From: Bacilli bacterium
Lineage (GTDB): Bacteria; Bacillota_I; Bacilli_A; RFN20; CAG-826
Length of the DNA: 64,000 bases
Direction of reading: 5' to 3'
NCBI GenBank assembly: GCA_900767825.1
Contig: CAAGAN010000006.1
Coordinates: 62,001 to 126,000, forward strand
Position 1 is the first letter of the stretch. Each line of letters starts with the position of its first letter. Both the position numbers and the translations under genes were made by a program. Shown here piece after piece: positions 1 through 8,542 of this stretch. The notes under the pieces are model-generated. The model was not told the DNA's origin. It ran no database searches and saw nothing but the letters and a program-made list of their open reading frames with translations.

Positions 1-1
1 A

Positions 2-409
2 ATTGAAGAAGAAAAGAAAAGAGGAAAGACGATGTTATTATCTTCCCATATATTCTCCGAAGTAGATTCTTGCTGTGATAGGATTGCAATTATTAAAGAT
101 GGTTCAATTGTTTCTTTGTTTGATTCGGCATCGTTGAAGCACAAAGAAAATAAGACATATAAGATTCGTTTTGCTTCTAAAGATGAATATGACTCTTTTA
201 TTAAGAAGAAGAGTCAAAAGTGGAAGATTGTCGATAAAACAAATAAAGAACATCAAATCGTCGTGGTCATTAATGAAAAAGATTCTTTGTCTTTAATTAA
301 AGAAATAGCCAAATTTAAGGTTAGGGATTTAAGTGAGATAAAAGAAACTCTAGAAGATTACTTCATGTCATTTTATAAGGAGGATAGGTCATATGTCGGA
401 CTTAACTAA
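2..409 (+). CDS. ABC transporter ATP-binding protein, C-terminal part (5' truncated by window)
   Basis: The reading frame is open from base 2, so the gene begins before the window. The visible part starts just after the D-loop region and contains the switch histidine (LLSSHIFSEVDSCCDRIAII), followed by the usual 'IIKDGSIV' strand and a roughly 90-residue C-terminal domain typical of ABC-2 type exporter ATPases. Walker A, signature and Walker B motifs lie outside the window. Its end overlaps the next ATPase gene by 17 bp, so the two are translationally coupled and probably serve the permease at 1300-3699. The substrate cannot be read from sequence. Confidence 0.9.
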   Translation: MEEEKKRGKTMLLSSHIFSEVDSCCDRIAIIKDGSIVSLFDSASLKHKENKTYKIRFASKDEYDSFIKKKSQKWKIVDKTNKEHQIVVVINEKDSLSLIKEIAKFKVRDLSEIKETLEDYFMSFYKEDRSYVGLN

Positions 410-1298
410 AAAAGAAGATATAATCGCCGTCAAGACCGTCTCTTTGAAAAAAGACTATGGCCAAGATAGAGGCGACTTCGACTTGAATTTAGAGATTAAG
501 CAAGGCGAATGTTTTGGATTAGTTGGAGAAAACGGGGCAGGCAAAACTACTTTCTTACGTCTATTGATGGGATTTGTAAAACCTTCATCAGGAGAATCTT
601 ATATATATGGCCATGATACATATAAGGAAGCTTCTATTGTTAAGAATTACGTTGGTTATGTTCCTGGCGAGATTAATTTCCCGGAAGCCAAGACAGGACT
701 AGAATTCCTAACTACATTCGGGGCAAAACGCGGAGTAACAAACTTTGATAAGGCTACTTCAATCATCAAAAGACTCCAGCTTGATGCAAGGGCATATCCA
801 AAACGTATGTCAAAAGGGATGAAACAGAAATTAGCTATTGTTTCAGCCTTGATGCTAGATTCCCCATTAATCTTATTAGATGAGCCAACGACTGGCCTAG
901 ATCCTTTAATGAGAGATGAACTACTAAATTTAGTTTTGGAAGAAAAACAAGCGGGACGTACCATCATTATGTCATCGAATTCGGTTGAAGAACTCGAAAG
1001 AGTATGCGATCGAGTCATGCATATTTCAAAAGGCAAATGCATCAACATTGCAAATGTAAATGACATTGCTAATTGCCCTTTTAGGGATTATAAAATCGAA
1101 TTCATGGACAAAGCTGATTATAAAGAATTTGCTAAAAGGAAAAACGTTATTAGGAAGCAAGAACAATATAATCAAGTTACAATAAGGGTAGATAAAAAAG
1201 ACATCAACAAACTTCTAGAAGAACTTGAGCATACAAAACTCAAATTCTTCTCGGAAGTTAAATATGATTTGAAACGTTATTTTGAGGAGGTTGCATAA
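393..1298 (+). CDS. ABC transporter ATP-binding protein
   Basis: Complete 301-residue ABC ATPase that would energise export through the membrane protein encoded next. Visible motifs: Walker A GENGAGKTT (about residue 46), an atypical signature SKGMKQK instead of LSGGQ, Walker B LILLDEPTTGLDP and a switch position NSVEEL where Asn stands in place of the usual His. The ATG at 393 follows AAGGAGG by about 9 nt. With the preceding ATPase this makes two different nucleotide-binding subunits, so the transporter may be a heterodimer with one degenerate site. ABC-2/lantibiotic-type self-protection or drug efflux are possible roles; nothing in the sequence decides. Confidence 0.92.
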   Translation: MSDLTKKEDIIAVKTVSLKKDYGQDRGDFDLNLEIKQGECFGLVGENGAGKTTFLRLLMGFVKPSSGESYIYGHDTYKEASIVKNYVGYVPGEINFPEAKTGLEFLTTFGAKRGVTNFDKATSIIKRLQLDARAYPKRMSKGMKQKLAIVSALMLDSPLILLDEPTTGLDPLMRDELLNLVLEEKQAGRTIIMSSNSVEELERVCDRVMHISKGKCINIANVNDIANCPFRDYKIEFMDKADYKEFAKRKNVIRKQEQYNQVTIRVDKKDINKLLEELEHTKLKFFSEVKYDLKRYFEEVA

Positions 1299-1299
1299 A

Positions 1300-3699
1300 A
1301 TGGAAAAGGAAAATCAAAATCTAAATTTGCCAACTATCACCACGAATAAGAAAAGGAGTGGTATTTTCTCAACAGCTATTTTCAAGGAAGAATTAAAAAG
1401 CAACTGGCTTTATTCTCTTATCGTCGGATTAGGCAATGCATTGATAATCATCCTTATCGTATCAATCATGTCTACATTAAATATCAATGCGACAAAAGAT
1501 GCCTTGTCTTCTTTGTTTGATTCAGCATCAGAAGAAACTACCTTAAAGACTTCATCCGTATCTTTATATGCTTTATATACTTCTTCGGCCGAAGGATATC
1601 TTCAAATCGACGATGGATTAGGTCAAATCGAATCTTATGTCGATACCGCTAATAAAGAAATTACTTCCTCTGAAACTTCAGCTGGAATGGGAGCGTTAAA
1701 TACTGCTTACAATCTATCCTATAGAATTACAGTGGGGGATGAAGCTGCTAAAAAGGCAGCTGGGATAAAATCTGCTACAACAGCTTATAACACTGCTTTA
1801 AATACCATGGAAAAAGGTTTCAAGAAGGATTTGGTTTCCTGCATACTTCCGAATTATGTTACTTTCTATTCGGAAAAAGGATATGGAAATTCTAATTTTG
1901 ATTATAAATGGGGATTGCTTGAATCGGTCAAGCCTTCAGTAAACACTTTATTAGATATGCCTAATTCGCTTGGGGATAAGGTTCCTGCTAAATTCACTTA
2001 TGGAGACTTAATTTCCTTATATGGGTTAGAAAAAGATGAAGTATTAGATGCCATTAATGTTGCCGTTACCAATTTAGAGAATTGCCATGGCTTTGATTCT
2101 AATGGCAAGATAACTCCTACTTTGACTTTTGAACAGGCTAAATTCGAGACGGCTCTAGAACTTCTTCCAACATTTGCCTCTTCTAGTGAAAAGAAGATGG
2201 CTAGCGATATCTGCGAAGATGTTAAAGAAGCCTATAATGCTGATAAAGATGCCTTCTTGGCAAATAAAAACATTGAATTAGGTAAGGTATTAAAACCGGC
2301 CATTACTAAAGAAGCCAAGAAGACCATGGAAGATTTAGCTTATTATGATTATCTTCCATCTTTTGCAGTCGAATGGGTTACTAATGATTTAGGTTATCCT
2401 ATTACTTATAAAGAAACTGGTGATCTAAATGAAGATGGAACCCCGATTGTAAAAGAAATTAAGCTTACTTCCTATAAGCCTGAATTATTTGTAAAAGTTA
2501 CTGGAGGAATGCCTAGTGATTCTTCTTTAGCCCAAAAAATGCATAAGGATATCTTGACTGGAGTCCCTTATAGCGAGCAGCAAATCGCAGAAGCTAAAGA
2601 TAAAGCCAAACCAAGTCTAGAAGAAGCCTATACTAGACTTGATAAATTCCTTGATGATTTCATCGCGAATAAGGATAAATATACAAACGAAGACGGTGTT
2701 GATATCAATGCTATAGAAAATAGGGTTATTGATGAAGTAGTCGTGGAAGCCAAGTCTTTAATACTTGAAGAATATAACAAGAAATACAACACTTCCTATA
2801 AGAATATTGAAGACATTCCTTCTTCTTCTACATCGATGTCAGGAAAGACCTTAACTAACTCAATTTATGCATATGGGTCAAGTGGAATTGCTTCTTATAG
2901 GTCTTTGCTTAGACTTGGAGAAGAAAGAGGATATAACTCAAATGAATCAATGGTGTTTGCTACTTCTGTCTCGGGATTAGGCATCATTGATCAACTGCCA
3001 ACTGCAGTTAAGGATTCCCTTACCGAAATGGGCGAGATGAATACTTATGGTATATTCGTCGGGGTCGTCTCATTTGGATTAGCCTGCGTCTTGTTGCCTT
3101 TAGTCTATACAATTGTATTAAGCTCTAACTTAGTTGCTTCTAAGGTAGAGAATGGTTCACTTGCCTTTACCTTGACTACTCCAATTAAGCGTAAGACATT
3201 TGTATTTACCGAAGCCATATACCTAGTTTTGACCGAAGTATTCCTTGGATTATGCTTATACCTAGGTGCCCTTGTTAGTAGGCAAATAGGTATAGCAGTA
3301 GGTGGAGGAGACTTAATTCAATCATTATCAGTCCACGATATTACTTTATATGCATTAGGTTCCTGCGTGCTTATGATTGGCATCTCTGGAATTTGCTTCT
3401 TGGCTTCCTGCTTCTTCAATAAGAGCGGGAAAGCCATTGGAACTGGTGGAGGTATTAATATTTCTTTCTTCATCTGTTCAATCCTTGGCTTATTCGGAAC
3501 TAGCGCTATCCCAGGAACAGTAAGAATTACCACCATGAATTATTTCAATTACGTAACTATATTGTCTTTGTATGACGGACTTGCTGTTATGGATGGAGAT
3601 CCAATCTATTGGTTTAAATTAATTGCCCTTATTGGTATCGCCTTAGTTACTTATGGAACAGGTATATATTATTTCGACCATAAGGACTTGCCTCTATAA
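1300..3699 (+). CDS. ABC-2 type transporter permease with large extracytoplasmic domain
   Basis: 799-residue membrane subunit. The ATG at 1300 is chosen over an upstream TTG because GAGGAGG ends 9 nt before it; it begins one base after the ATPase stop. One transmembrane helix near residues 28-52 (SLIVGLGNALIIILIVSIMS) is followed by an extracytoplasmic stretch of about 520 residues and then a C-terminal block of about five helices (GIFVGVVSFGLACVLLPLVY onward) ending in YYFDHKDLPL. The C-terminal block matches ABC-2 permeases ('ENGSLAFTLTTPIKRKTFVF'). The oversized loop resembles YhgE/Pip-type exporters but I do not recognise a domain in it. Last gene of the three-gene operon. Confidence 0.85.
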   Translation: MEKENQNLNLPTITTNKKRSGIFSTAIFKEELKSNWLYSLIVGLGNALIIILIVSIMSTLNINATKDALSSLFDSASEETTLKTSSVSLYALYTSSAEGYLQIDDGLGQIESYVDTANKEITSSETSAGMGALNTAYNLSYRITVGDEAAKKAAGIKSATTAYNTALNTMEKGFKKDLVSCILPNYVTFYSEKGYGNSNFDYKWGLLESVKPSVNTLLDMPNSLGDKVPAKFTYGDLISLYGLEKDEVLDAINVAVTNLENCHGFDSNGKITPTLTFEQAKFETALELLPTFASSSEKKMASDICEDVKEAYNADKDAFLANKNIELGKVLKPAITKEAKKTMEDLAYYDYLPSFAVEWVTNDLGYPITYKETGDLNEDGTPIVKEIKLTSYKPELFVKVTGGMPSDSSLAQKMHKDILTGVPYSEQQIAEAKDKAKPSLEEAYTRLDKFLDDFIANKDKYTNEDGVDINAIENRVIDEVVVEAKSLILEEYNKKYNTSYKNIEDIPSSSTSMSGKTLTNSIYAYGSSGIASYRSLLRLGEERGYNSNESMVFATSVSGLGIIDQLPTAVKDSLTEMGEMNTYGIFVGVVSFGLACVLLPLVYTIVLSSNLVASKVENGSLAFTLTTPIKRKTFVFTEAIYLVLTEVFLGLCLYLGALVSRQIGIAVGGGDLIQSLSVHDITLYALGSCVLMIGISGICFLASCFFNKSGKAIGTGGGINISFFICSILGLFGTSAIPGTVRITTMNYFNYVTILSLYDGLAVMDGDPIYWFKLIALIGIALVTYGTGIYYFDHKDLPL

Positions 3700-3738
3700 G
3701 TTTTTAGGAATATTTAATTAATAAAATTATTACTAGCG

Positions 3739-3779
3739 TATAATAACTCTCGTTTTGCCTAAAGGAGGGTTATTTCTTT
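3739..3779 (+). promoter_or_regulatory. Promoter -10 and ribosome site for degV
   Basis: A perfect -10 hexamer TATAAT lies at 3739-3744 and a strong AAAGGAGG ribosome site at about 3761-3768, 12 nt before the degV ATG. No convincing -35 box is seen. Confidence 0.5.
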
Positions 3780-4613
3780 ATGTTAAGAATTATCGTTGAT
3801 TCTTCTTCCTCGATTACTCAAGAAGAAGCTAAGCAATTAGGGATAGACATATTGCCACTTAGAGTCTGCTATAAGGGCATTGAATATAGGGATGGTGTCG
3901 ATATTGACTCTAGAAAATTATATGAACTAATGGAAGAAAAAGGTGCATTCTCCTTCCCGAAGACATCTTTGCCATATATGAATGTTGCCTCGGAAATGGT
4001 TGAGAATTATACAAAAAATGGGGACCAAGTATTGCTAATTACTATTTCTAGCAAACTATCTTCTACTTTTTCTGCCTTGACTGCCATGTTTGCATCTAAT
4101 AGCAATGTAGTTGTCTATGATTCTAAAAGTGCAGTAGGGGGAATTAGGCTATTAGCATTAGAAGCAATAAAGAACAAAGACAAAGATGTACACGAAATAG
4201 TCAAGATCCTAGATGATTTATCTTCAAGGGTTGTAATTATTGCCCTTCCCGAAACCCTAGATTATTTGCTTAGGGGAGGAAGATTAAAAAGAAGTGCTTG
4301 GATGATTGGGAAAATATTGAAGATTATCCCAGTCATTGCTTTTGATGATGGAGCCTTATTGCCTTTAACAAAAGTTAGAGGAAAGATGAAAGGAATGTCT
4401 TATATCTGCGATTACGTGAATAAATATAAGGTAGATGTTAGATATCCAGTTATAGGTTCTTATACTAGAGACAAAGAAAACCTAGATAGACTAGGAAAAA
4501 TGTTATTAGAGACTAATGGAATCAATTTGAATATTGAAGAAGATATGTCTGCTTCAATTGCTGCCCATTGGGGCCCTGGAGCATTTGGGGTTGTCTATAT
4601 AAAAACTAAATAG
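3780..4613 (+). CDS. DegV family fatty-acid-binding protein
   Basis: 277-residue DegV protein. Family members bind a fatty acid between two domains and, in Gram-positives, act as FakB partners presenting it to the kinase FakA. The N-terminus IIVDSSSSIT with the following 'GIDILPLRV' is the diagnostic start; 'LLITISSKLSSTFSAL' and 'YLLRGGRLKRSAW' are the other conserved blocks. No FakA is in the window. Own promoter and strong ribosome site. The last 8 bp overlap convergently with the RNA methyltransferase gene. Which acid is bound, and so which FakB type, cannot be told. Confidence 0.93.
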   Translation: MLRIIVDSSSSITQEEAKQLGIDILPLRVCYKGIEYRDGVDIDSRKLYELMEEKGAFSFPKTSLPYMNVASEMVENYTKNGDQVLLITISSKLSSTFSALTAMFASNSNVVVYDSKSAVGGIRLLALEAIKNKDKDVHEIVKILDDLSSRVVIIALPETLDYLLRGGRLKRSAWMIGKILKIIPVIAFDDGALLPLTKVRGKMKGMSYICDYVNKYKVDVRYPVIGSYTRDKENLDRLGKMLLETNGINLNIEEDMSASIAAHWGPGAFGVVYIKTK

Positions 4614-5319
4614 ATTTAGCAAATTCATATAGGGCAATGCTAGCGGCGTTATCTAGATTAAGTGAATCGACTTTTGAACTAATCTTGATTAAAACTGGCT
4701 CGCCTTCATTTAAATAAGAATCATCTAATCCGGTAGCTTCATTTCCAAGAATAATGCTATATGGGTTAGATATTTTTATATTTCCAAGCGTATTTTTAGC
4801 CTTTAACATAAATGGATAGAAGTGGTGATTTGAATATAGCTTTTTATATTCTTCAAAGCTAGGGAATATAGTTAAGTTAATTGAAAATATTGAACCCATG
4901 GATGCTCTAATGGTCTTTGGATCATGTGGGTCGGCACACGGAGATATTAAGGCAACGTTATTAATATTAAAAGCCAAGCAAGAACGAAGAATCGTACCTA
5001 GATTACCCATGTTAGAAGGATTGACTAAGACTAAATGTGCGGCATCTTTTTCTAATGTATTAAATCTTTTCTTAAATTCAGCGATGACCATGCAGTTATC
5101 TTTGTTCGCGATATCTTTAAATATCTTGGCGTTGTTTTCTATCAATGGAATCTTTGATTTTTTAGCTAAGGATACTAATTTAAAATAAGTTTCTTTTCTT
5201 TCTAATGATGGAGAAATATAGATCTTAATAATATCTTCTTTCCTATTTTCTAATAGATAAAAGGCTAATGTTATTCCAGTGGCAAACGAGGTGTCATCTT
5301 TTTTACTATATTTAATCAT
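4606..5319 (-). CDS. TrmH/SpoU family RNA 2'-O-methyltransferase
   Basis: 237-residue SPOUT-class methyltransferase transferring a methyl group from SAM to a ribose 2'-OH of rRNA or tRNA. The three SpoU motifs are present: motif 1 NPSNMGNLGTILRSC (about residue 100), motif 2 ILGNEATGLDD and motif 3 SLNLDNAASIALYEF, which form the deep-trefoil knot. The ~90-residue N-terminal part is the usual substrate-binding domain. The ATG at 5319 has no clear Shine-Dalgarno sequence. The target nucleotide is unknown. Confidence 0.92.
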   Translation of the reverse strand: MIKYSKKDDTSFATGITLAFYLLENRKEDIIKIYISPSLERKETYFKLVSLAKKSKIPLIENNAKIFKDIANKDNCMVIAEFKKRFNTLEKDAAHLVLVNPSNMGNLGTILRSCLAFNINNVALISPCADPHDPKTIRASMGSIFSINLTIFPSFEEYKKLYSNHHFYPFMLKAKNTLGNIKISNPYSIILGNEATGLDDSYLNEGEPVLIKISSKVDSLNLDNAASIALYEFAKSI

Positions 5320-5374
5320 GGACTAATTAAAAACTTTTTGAGCCGTTTTGTTAAGTGGTTGACTACATATTTAT

Positions 5375-5764
5375 ATGGACAATATTCAAAATTTTATAAA
5401 AGTAGGCCGAATTTCTTCTAAGGTTGAAAAAAATCTAAACATTACCTTGACAAGCAACCCTTCTATTTTTCTAAACGAAGGTTTCCTAGATGCCTTAGCT
5501 AGCAAAAGACCTAATAGTTATCCTAATGACATAATAGAGATAACTAATCTAGTCAAGAAACCTAATTTTGTTTTTTATTTAAGGGAAAATAAGGAACTCG
5601 TGTATGCGAAAACCTATATTTTAGATCATACTCCATGCTTTCTTTTGCTTTATGTTTCTAGAAGTGGCAAGCCCAAAAGATGGTATGGAAAAATGTTTAA
5701 GTGCATGCCTTTATCTAACTGCGGCTATTTATTTAATAATTATGATTCGACTAGGATTTCCTAA
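5375..5764 (+). CDS. Hypothetical protein, 129 aa
   Basis: Not recognised. A 129-residue soluble basic protein with alternating hydrophobic strands (PNFVFYLREN, LVYAKTYILDH, CFLLLYVSRSGKPKRWYGK). The pattern of short beta strands with Lys/Arg/Tyr recalls small nuclease-like folds, but no catalytic signature can be defended. The start has no Shine-Dalgarno; an AT-rich possible -10 lies directly before the ATG, as for several neighbours that may be leaderless. Codon use is like flanking genes. Confidence 0.6.
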   Translation: MDNIQNFIKVGRISSKVEKNLNITLTSNPSIFLNEGFLDALASKRPNSYPNDIIEITNLVKKPNFVFYLRENKELVYAKTYILDHTPCFLLLYVSRSGKPKRWYGKMFKCMPLSNCGYLFNNYDSTRIS

Positions 5765-5797
5765 ACTAATATCAAGTTTTGTTGCATAATTAGATTT

Positions 5798-6253
5798 ATG
5801 AAAAAGGGAAGACTAATTATTTATATAGTTATCGAGATAATTATCTCTTCTTTTATTCTTTATACATCTACTTATACCCAACAACACAATATTAATGAAG
5901 GTGGGGAAGTAGCCAATTTTATCAATAGGATATTCTTTGCTAGCCAACTTAATGACTTTGAACTTAAGACAATGGTAGCCTTAGGTGCGAAAATGCTAGG
6001 TCATTTTGGTTTATTCATGCTAGATGGATTGTTTGGCTTCCTGATTTGGAAAGAATTTAAAAGCAACAAAGCTACATTGCTATTTCTTATCTATGCCTTG
6101 GCTTTATCTAGCCTAGGTGAATTTATTCAATTATTCTCATTAGAAAGAACTGCAACTATCCATGATGTGATTCTTGATTTCTCTGGTTATGTATTTATAT
6201 TTATTTGTTATTTAGTTAGCAAAAGAAGGACCTTATTCGTCTTTTCTAAATAA
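5798..6253 (+). CDS. VanZ-like membrane protein
   Basis: 151-residue integral membrane protein with four predicted helices. The VanZ family signature is in the last third: LGEFIQLFSLERTATIHDVI followed by LDFSGYVFIF, where the conserved E..Q and D-x(3)-D pattern of the family sits between helices 3 and 4. The founding member contributes to teicoplanin resistance; most homologues have no assigned role. CATAAT lies 7 nt before the ATG and there is no ribosome site, suggesting a leaderless transcript. Its 3' end overlaps the convergent Pr6Pr-like gene by 21 bp. Confidence 0.8.
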   Translation: MKKGRLIIYIVIEIIISSFILYTSTYTQQHNINEGGEVANFINRIFFASQLNDFELKTMVALGAKMLGHFGLFMLDGLFGFLIWKEFKSNKATLLFLIYALALSSLGEFIQLFSLERTATIHDVILDFSGYVFIFICYLVSKRRTLFVFSK

Positions 6254-6898
6254 ATAGGAATATTTTCCTGATAAAAGGTTATTTATTAACATCATCACTA
6301 GATTAAAGGCATAGAGAATTAAAAAAGCAGCGAATACATATGCTAGATAATATGGATTTTTTGGATTTAAGAAATCATAAGGATATGTCTGGCTTCCATA
6401 CAATAAATCATTTGGCCAGATATATGCTCTAAGCATGACAAATACCAAATAGAATAAAGGGTATATCATGCTGAAGAAGGCGTTATACCACCTAACGCTA
6501 CCCTTTTCATCAAAGAAAAGGAAGTCGCATAAAGGAATTATTATAAGGCCTAAATTAAATAACAAACCCGGAATTGAATAGGCGACCTCATGCTCCCTAA
6601 TTGTAACTGTAAAGTAAATTATCCCAGATACTAAGGCGTAAGAAATGCAAGGTAACGCTACCTTCATGTTAATTCCGGCAGGAATTCCTTTAATCCCATG
6701 TCTTAAATCAATTGAATTAGAAATAATCTCGATAAATAAAATCAAAAGGAAAAGCAAACAGGATTGGACGTTGAAATAAATTAAGGCTTCTGAAGGAGAA
6801 CCGATTTGAAGAAAATAGAAAACAGTTGCCACAAGAAGCAAAATTAATCCTATCGTTCTTCCTATCAATGATATTAATCTATTCTTTACTACAAACAT
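6233..6898 (-). CDS. Pr6Pr-like integral membrane protein
   Basis: 221 residues, six predicted transmembrane helices (about 12-30, 38-57, 82-102, 113-130, 148-166, 190-210). The motif YPYDFLNPKNPYYLAYVF and an earlier 'VRWYNAFFSMIYPLFYL' match the Pr6Pr family of small six-helix proteins of unknown function. It shares a palindromic -10 region with the divergent Nudix gene. Function unknown. Confidence 0.7.
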   Translation of the reverse strand: MFVVKNRLISLIGRTIGLILLLVATVFYFLQIGSPSEALIYFNVQSCLLFLLILFIEIISNSIDLRHGIKGIPAGINMKVALPCISYALVSGIIYFTVTIREHEVAYSIPGLLFNLGLIIIPLCDFLFFDEKGSVRWYNAFFSMIYPLFYLVFVMLRAYIWPNDLLYGSQTYPYDFLNPKNPYYLAYVFAAFLILYAFNLVMMLINNLLSGKYSYLFRKDE

Positions 6899-6924
6899 TG
6901 TTACCCATTTCTTTCGACTAGCAT

Positions 6925-6932
6925 ATTATAAT
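6925..6932. promoter_or_regulatory. Symmetric bidirectional -10 element (ATTATAAT)
   Basis: The palindrome ATTATAAT contains TATAAT on both strands (6927-6932 on +, 6930-6925 on -). On the + strand it ends 6 nt before the Nudix ATG, so transcription would start at or next to the start codon (leaderless). On the - strand it sits 26 nt upstream of the Pr6Pr-like gene. Symmetric promoters of this type are known in bacteria; its activity here is inferred. Confidence 0.6.
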
Positions 6933-6938
6933 GCTATT

Positions 6939-7475
6939 ATGAAAATTTCACTCACATTAATTGATAACCAATATCCAAAAGGTGGCACGCCTCATAAAAG
7001 AATAATAGCCAGGGCTATATTATTTGATGAAAAAGGTAACATTTGTTTACATACAGTTTCTAGAGATGATGCATTTGGTAAACAAACTTATTTTGAAACT
7101 CCTGGAGGAGGAATCGAAAAGAAAGAAACTCTAGTTGAAGGTCTTCTTAGGGAAATAAAAGAAGAAGTGGGTTGTAAGGCTGATATATTAGAAGAATTAG
7201 GAGTTGTAAAAGATTACTACAATCTAATTTCTAGAAGTAACGAGAACCATTATTTCCTTGCAAAAGTTATTTCTTTTGGAGAAAACCATCTTGTTTCTAG
7301 TGGAGATTTGCTTATAAAGGAAACTAAGTTTTATCCTCCTGGAGAGGCAATTGAATTAATGGAAAACCAAGAAGACTATGGAGTTTCTATATTAGTTAAA
7401 AGAAGGGAACTTCCATTTCTTAAACTAGGAAAATCTAGAATTGGCTACTATTTGAACAAAAAAGAGTTGAAGTAG
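6939..7475 (+). CDS. Nudix hydrolase
   Basis: 178-residue Nudix pyrophosphohydrolase. The Nudix box G-x5-E-x7-REUxEExGU reads from GGGIEKKETLVEGLL into REIKEEVG (about residues 52-74) and contains all metal-binding glutamates. Family members cleave nucleoside diphosphates linked to another moiety; the substrate here cannot be predicted. TATAAT is only 6 nt upstream and no Shine-Dalgarno is present, so the message is probably leaderless. The gene ends just before the tRNA-His promoter. Confidence 0.92.
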   Translation: MKISLTLIDNQYPKGGTPHKRIIARAILFDEKGNICLHTVSRDDAFGKQTYFETPGGGIEKKETLVEGLLREIKEEVGCKADILEELGVVKDYYNLISRSNENHYFLAKVISFGENHLVSSGDLLIKETKFYPPGEAIELMENQEDYGVSILVKRRELPFLKLGKSRIGYYLNKKELK

Positions 7476-7495
7476 AGCCGTCAACTGAGTATATT
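7467..7495 (+). promoter_or_regulatory. tRNA-His promoter
   Basis: TTGAAG (-35, 7467-7472), a 17-nt spacer, then TATATT (-10, 7490-7495), 11 nt before the tRNA. The -35 box overlaps the end of the Nudix coding region. Confidence 0.6.
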
Positions 7496-7506
7496 ATTCT
7501 AGCCGT

Positions 7507-7583
7507 GGCGCGATTGGTGAAACGGTGAACACATCCGGCTGTGAACCGGACATGAACGGGTTCGACTCCCGTATCGCGCCCCA
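7507..7583 (+). tRNA. tRNA-His (anticodon GTG)
   Basis: Cloverleaf read by eye: acceptor GCGCGAT pairs with ATCGCGC, preceded by the extra G(-1) opposite discriminator C73 that is the identity element of tRNA-His. The anticodon arm carries GTG, the T-arm contains GGTTCGACTCC, and the 3' CCA is encoded. It marks the left edge of the accessory island with the recombinase and R-M genes. Confidence 0.95.
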
Positions 7584-7595
7584 TTCTGAAGAGAC

Positions 7596-7626
7596 AGAAC
7601 CTATGCATAGCAAAGGTTCTTTTTTC
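7596..7626 (+). terminator. Rho-independent terminator after tRNA-His
   Basis: AGAACCT (7596-7602) pairs with AGGTTCT (7614-7620) around an 11-nt loop and runs directly into seven T residues. Confidence 0.85.
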
Positions 7627-7718
7627 TTAAAAATTAACTTTTTACACATTTTCTTATAAGTTTTCCATTGGCTTTTTGCCAAGAATTGAATTTTTCGCCT
7701 GTGAATCAACCTATTGAT

Positions 7719-7769
7719 AGTTCGAACACTGAATCTCGTATACTCACGAAGGGCGTGTCGGTGCGAACT
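7719..7769. repeat. Inverted repeat downstream of the recombinase gene
   Basis: AGTTCG (7719-7724) is repeated inverted as CGAACT (7764-7769), with further partial pairing inside (CAC/GTG). It lies between tRNA-His and the 3' end of the serine recombinase gene. It could be a weak terminator or part of a recombination site; there is no T-run. Confidence 0.35.
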
Positions 7770-7778
7770 TTCCTAGCA

Positions 7779-8369
7779 CTATCTGATTGAATTAAGTTTT
7801 CTATAGAAGGTTCCTCTTGTTAAGCCAGATATTTCAATCGCGGCTAATGCCGTGATTTTCTTTTCCTTATATAGTTTCGCTGTTTCTTCGAAATTATCTG
7901 GAGTTGGAGTGACTGGTCTACCGAATTTAACCCCACGAAGTCTAGCCATTCTTATTCCTTCTTGTTGACGCTGCCTCATGGTTTCCCTTTCGTTTTCAGC
8001 AACAAAAGATAGAACTTGCAAAACAACATCAGCGATGAATTTACCAACCAAATTCTTTCCTTCAATCCTAGTGTCGAGAAGTGGCATATCAATAACGACG
8101 ATATCGATGTTCTTTTCTTTTGTTAGGATCCTCCACTCATCAAGGATCATGTTGTAATTCCTGCCTAATCTATCAATGGATTTAATAAATAAAATATCTC
8201 CTGATTTAAGCTTCCTCAGGAGCTTTTTATAGTTGGTACGATTAAAGTCCTTCCCTGACTCTTTGTCCACGAATATTTGATAGTCCATAAGTCCAACTTT
8301 ATGCAACTCATCAATTTGTCTGTCTATATGCTGATTAATCGTGCTAACTCTTGCATAACCATAATTCAT
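7779..8369 (-). CDS. Serine recombinase (resolvase/invertase family)
   Basis: 196-residue small serine recombinase. The N-terminal catalytic domain has the nucleophile motif YARVST (Ser about residue 9), the regulatory DRLGRNY block and the E-helix (VAENERETMRQRQQEGI); a short C-terminal helix-turn-helix follows (ALAAIEISGLTRGTFYRKL). The length fits Tn3-type resolvases or Hin-type invertases. The ATG at 8369 is preferred because GGAGG lies 8 nt upstream; a GTG at 8378 overlaps that ribosome site. Adjacent to tRNA-His and divergent from the R-M operon, it is probably the mobility gene of this island. The target site is not identified. Confidence 0.92.
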   Translation of the reverse strand: MNYGYARVSTINQHIDRQIDELHKVGLMDYQIFVDKESGKDFNRTNYKKLLRKLKSGDILFIKSIDRLGRNYNMILDEWRILTKEKNIDIVVIDMPLLDTRIEGKNLVGKFIADVVLQVLSFVAENERETMRQRQQEGIRMARLRGVKFGRPVTPTPDNFEETAKLYKEKKITALAAIEISGLTRGTFYRKLNSIR

Positions 8370-8403
8370 ACCTTTCACCTCCGGTTATGATATATATCAA
8401 ATA

Positions 8404-8440
8404 TTAAAAAAGACTAATCAAGTCAATTAGTCTCAAAAAG
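8404..8440 (-). terminator. Possible minus-strand terminator or operator hairpin
   Basis: GACTAAT and ATTAGTC form a 7-bp hairpin with a 7-nt loop. Read on the minus strand it is followed by a run of T. It lies upstream of the recombinase and could shield it from read-through, or be an operator for either divergent gene. Confidence 0.4.
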
Positions 8441-8503
8441 TACGCTTTCCGTATTGTTTTTATTATAACTCAAATCAGCATCTTTTTGTTTATTTTTCTA
8501 CGA

Positions 8504-8542
8504 AATATTTCAATTACCGAAAACCGTAGGTTTTGAAATATT
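8504..8542 (+). promoter_or_regulatory. Palindromic operator-like site directly before the first methyltransferase
   Basis: AATATTTCAA (8504-8513) and TTGAAATATT (8533-8542) form a perfect 10-bp inverted repeat. A second, inner repeat AAAACC-GTA-GGTTTT overlaps the right arm. It ends one base before the ATG of the methyltransferase at 8544, which has no Shine-Dalgarno. The position suggests an operator or an RNA hairpin controlling R-M expression, possibly autoregulated by a methyltransferase; no separate C-protein gene is present. Confidence 0.5.

Noticed and set aside
7494..7709. Protein frame across tRNA-His; a similar one across tRNA-Arg
   Set aside because: Frames running through tRNA genes on the opposite strand are well-known false predictions.
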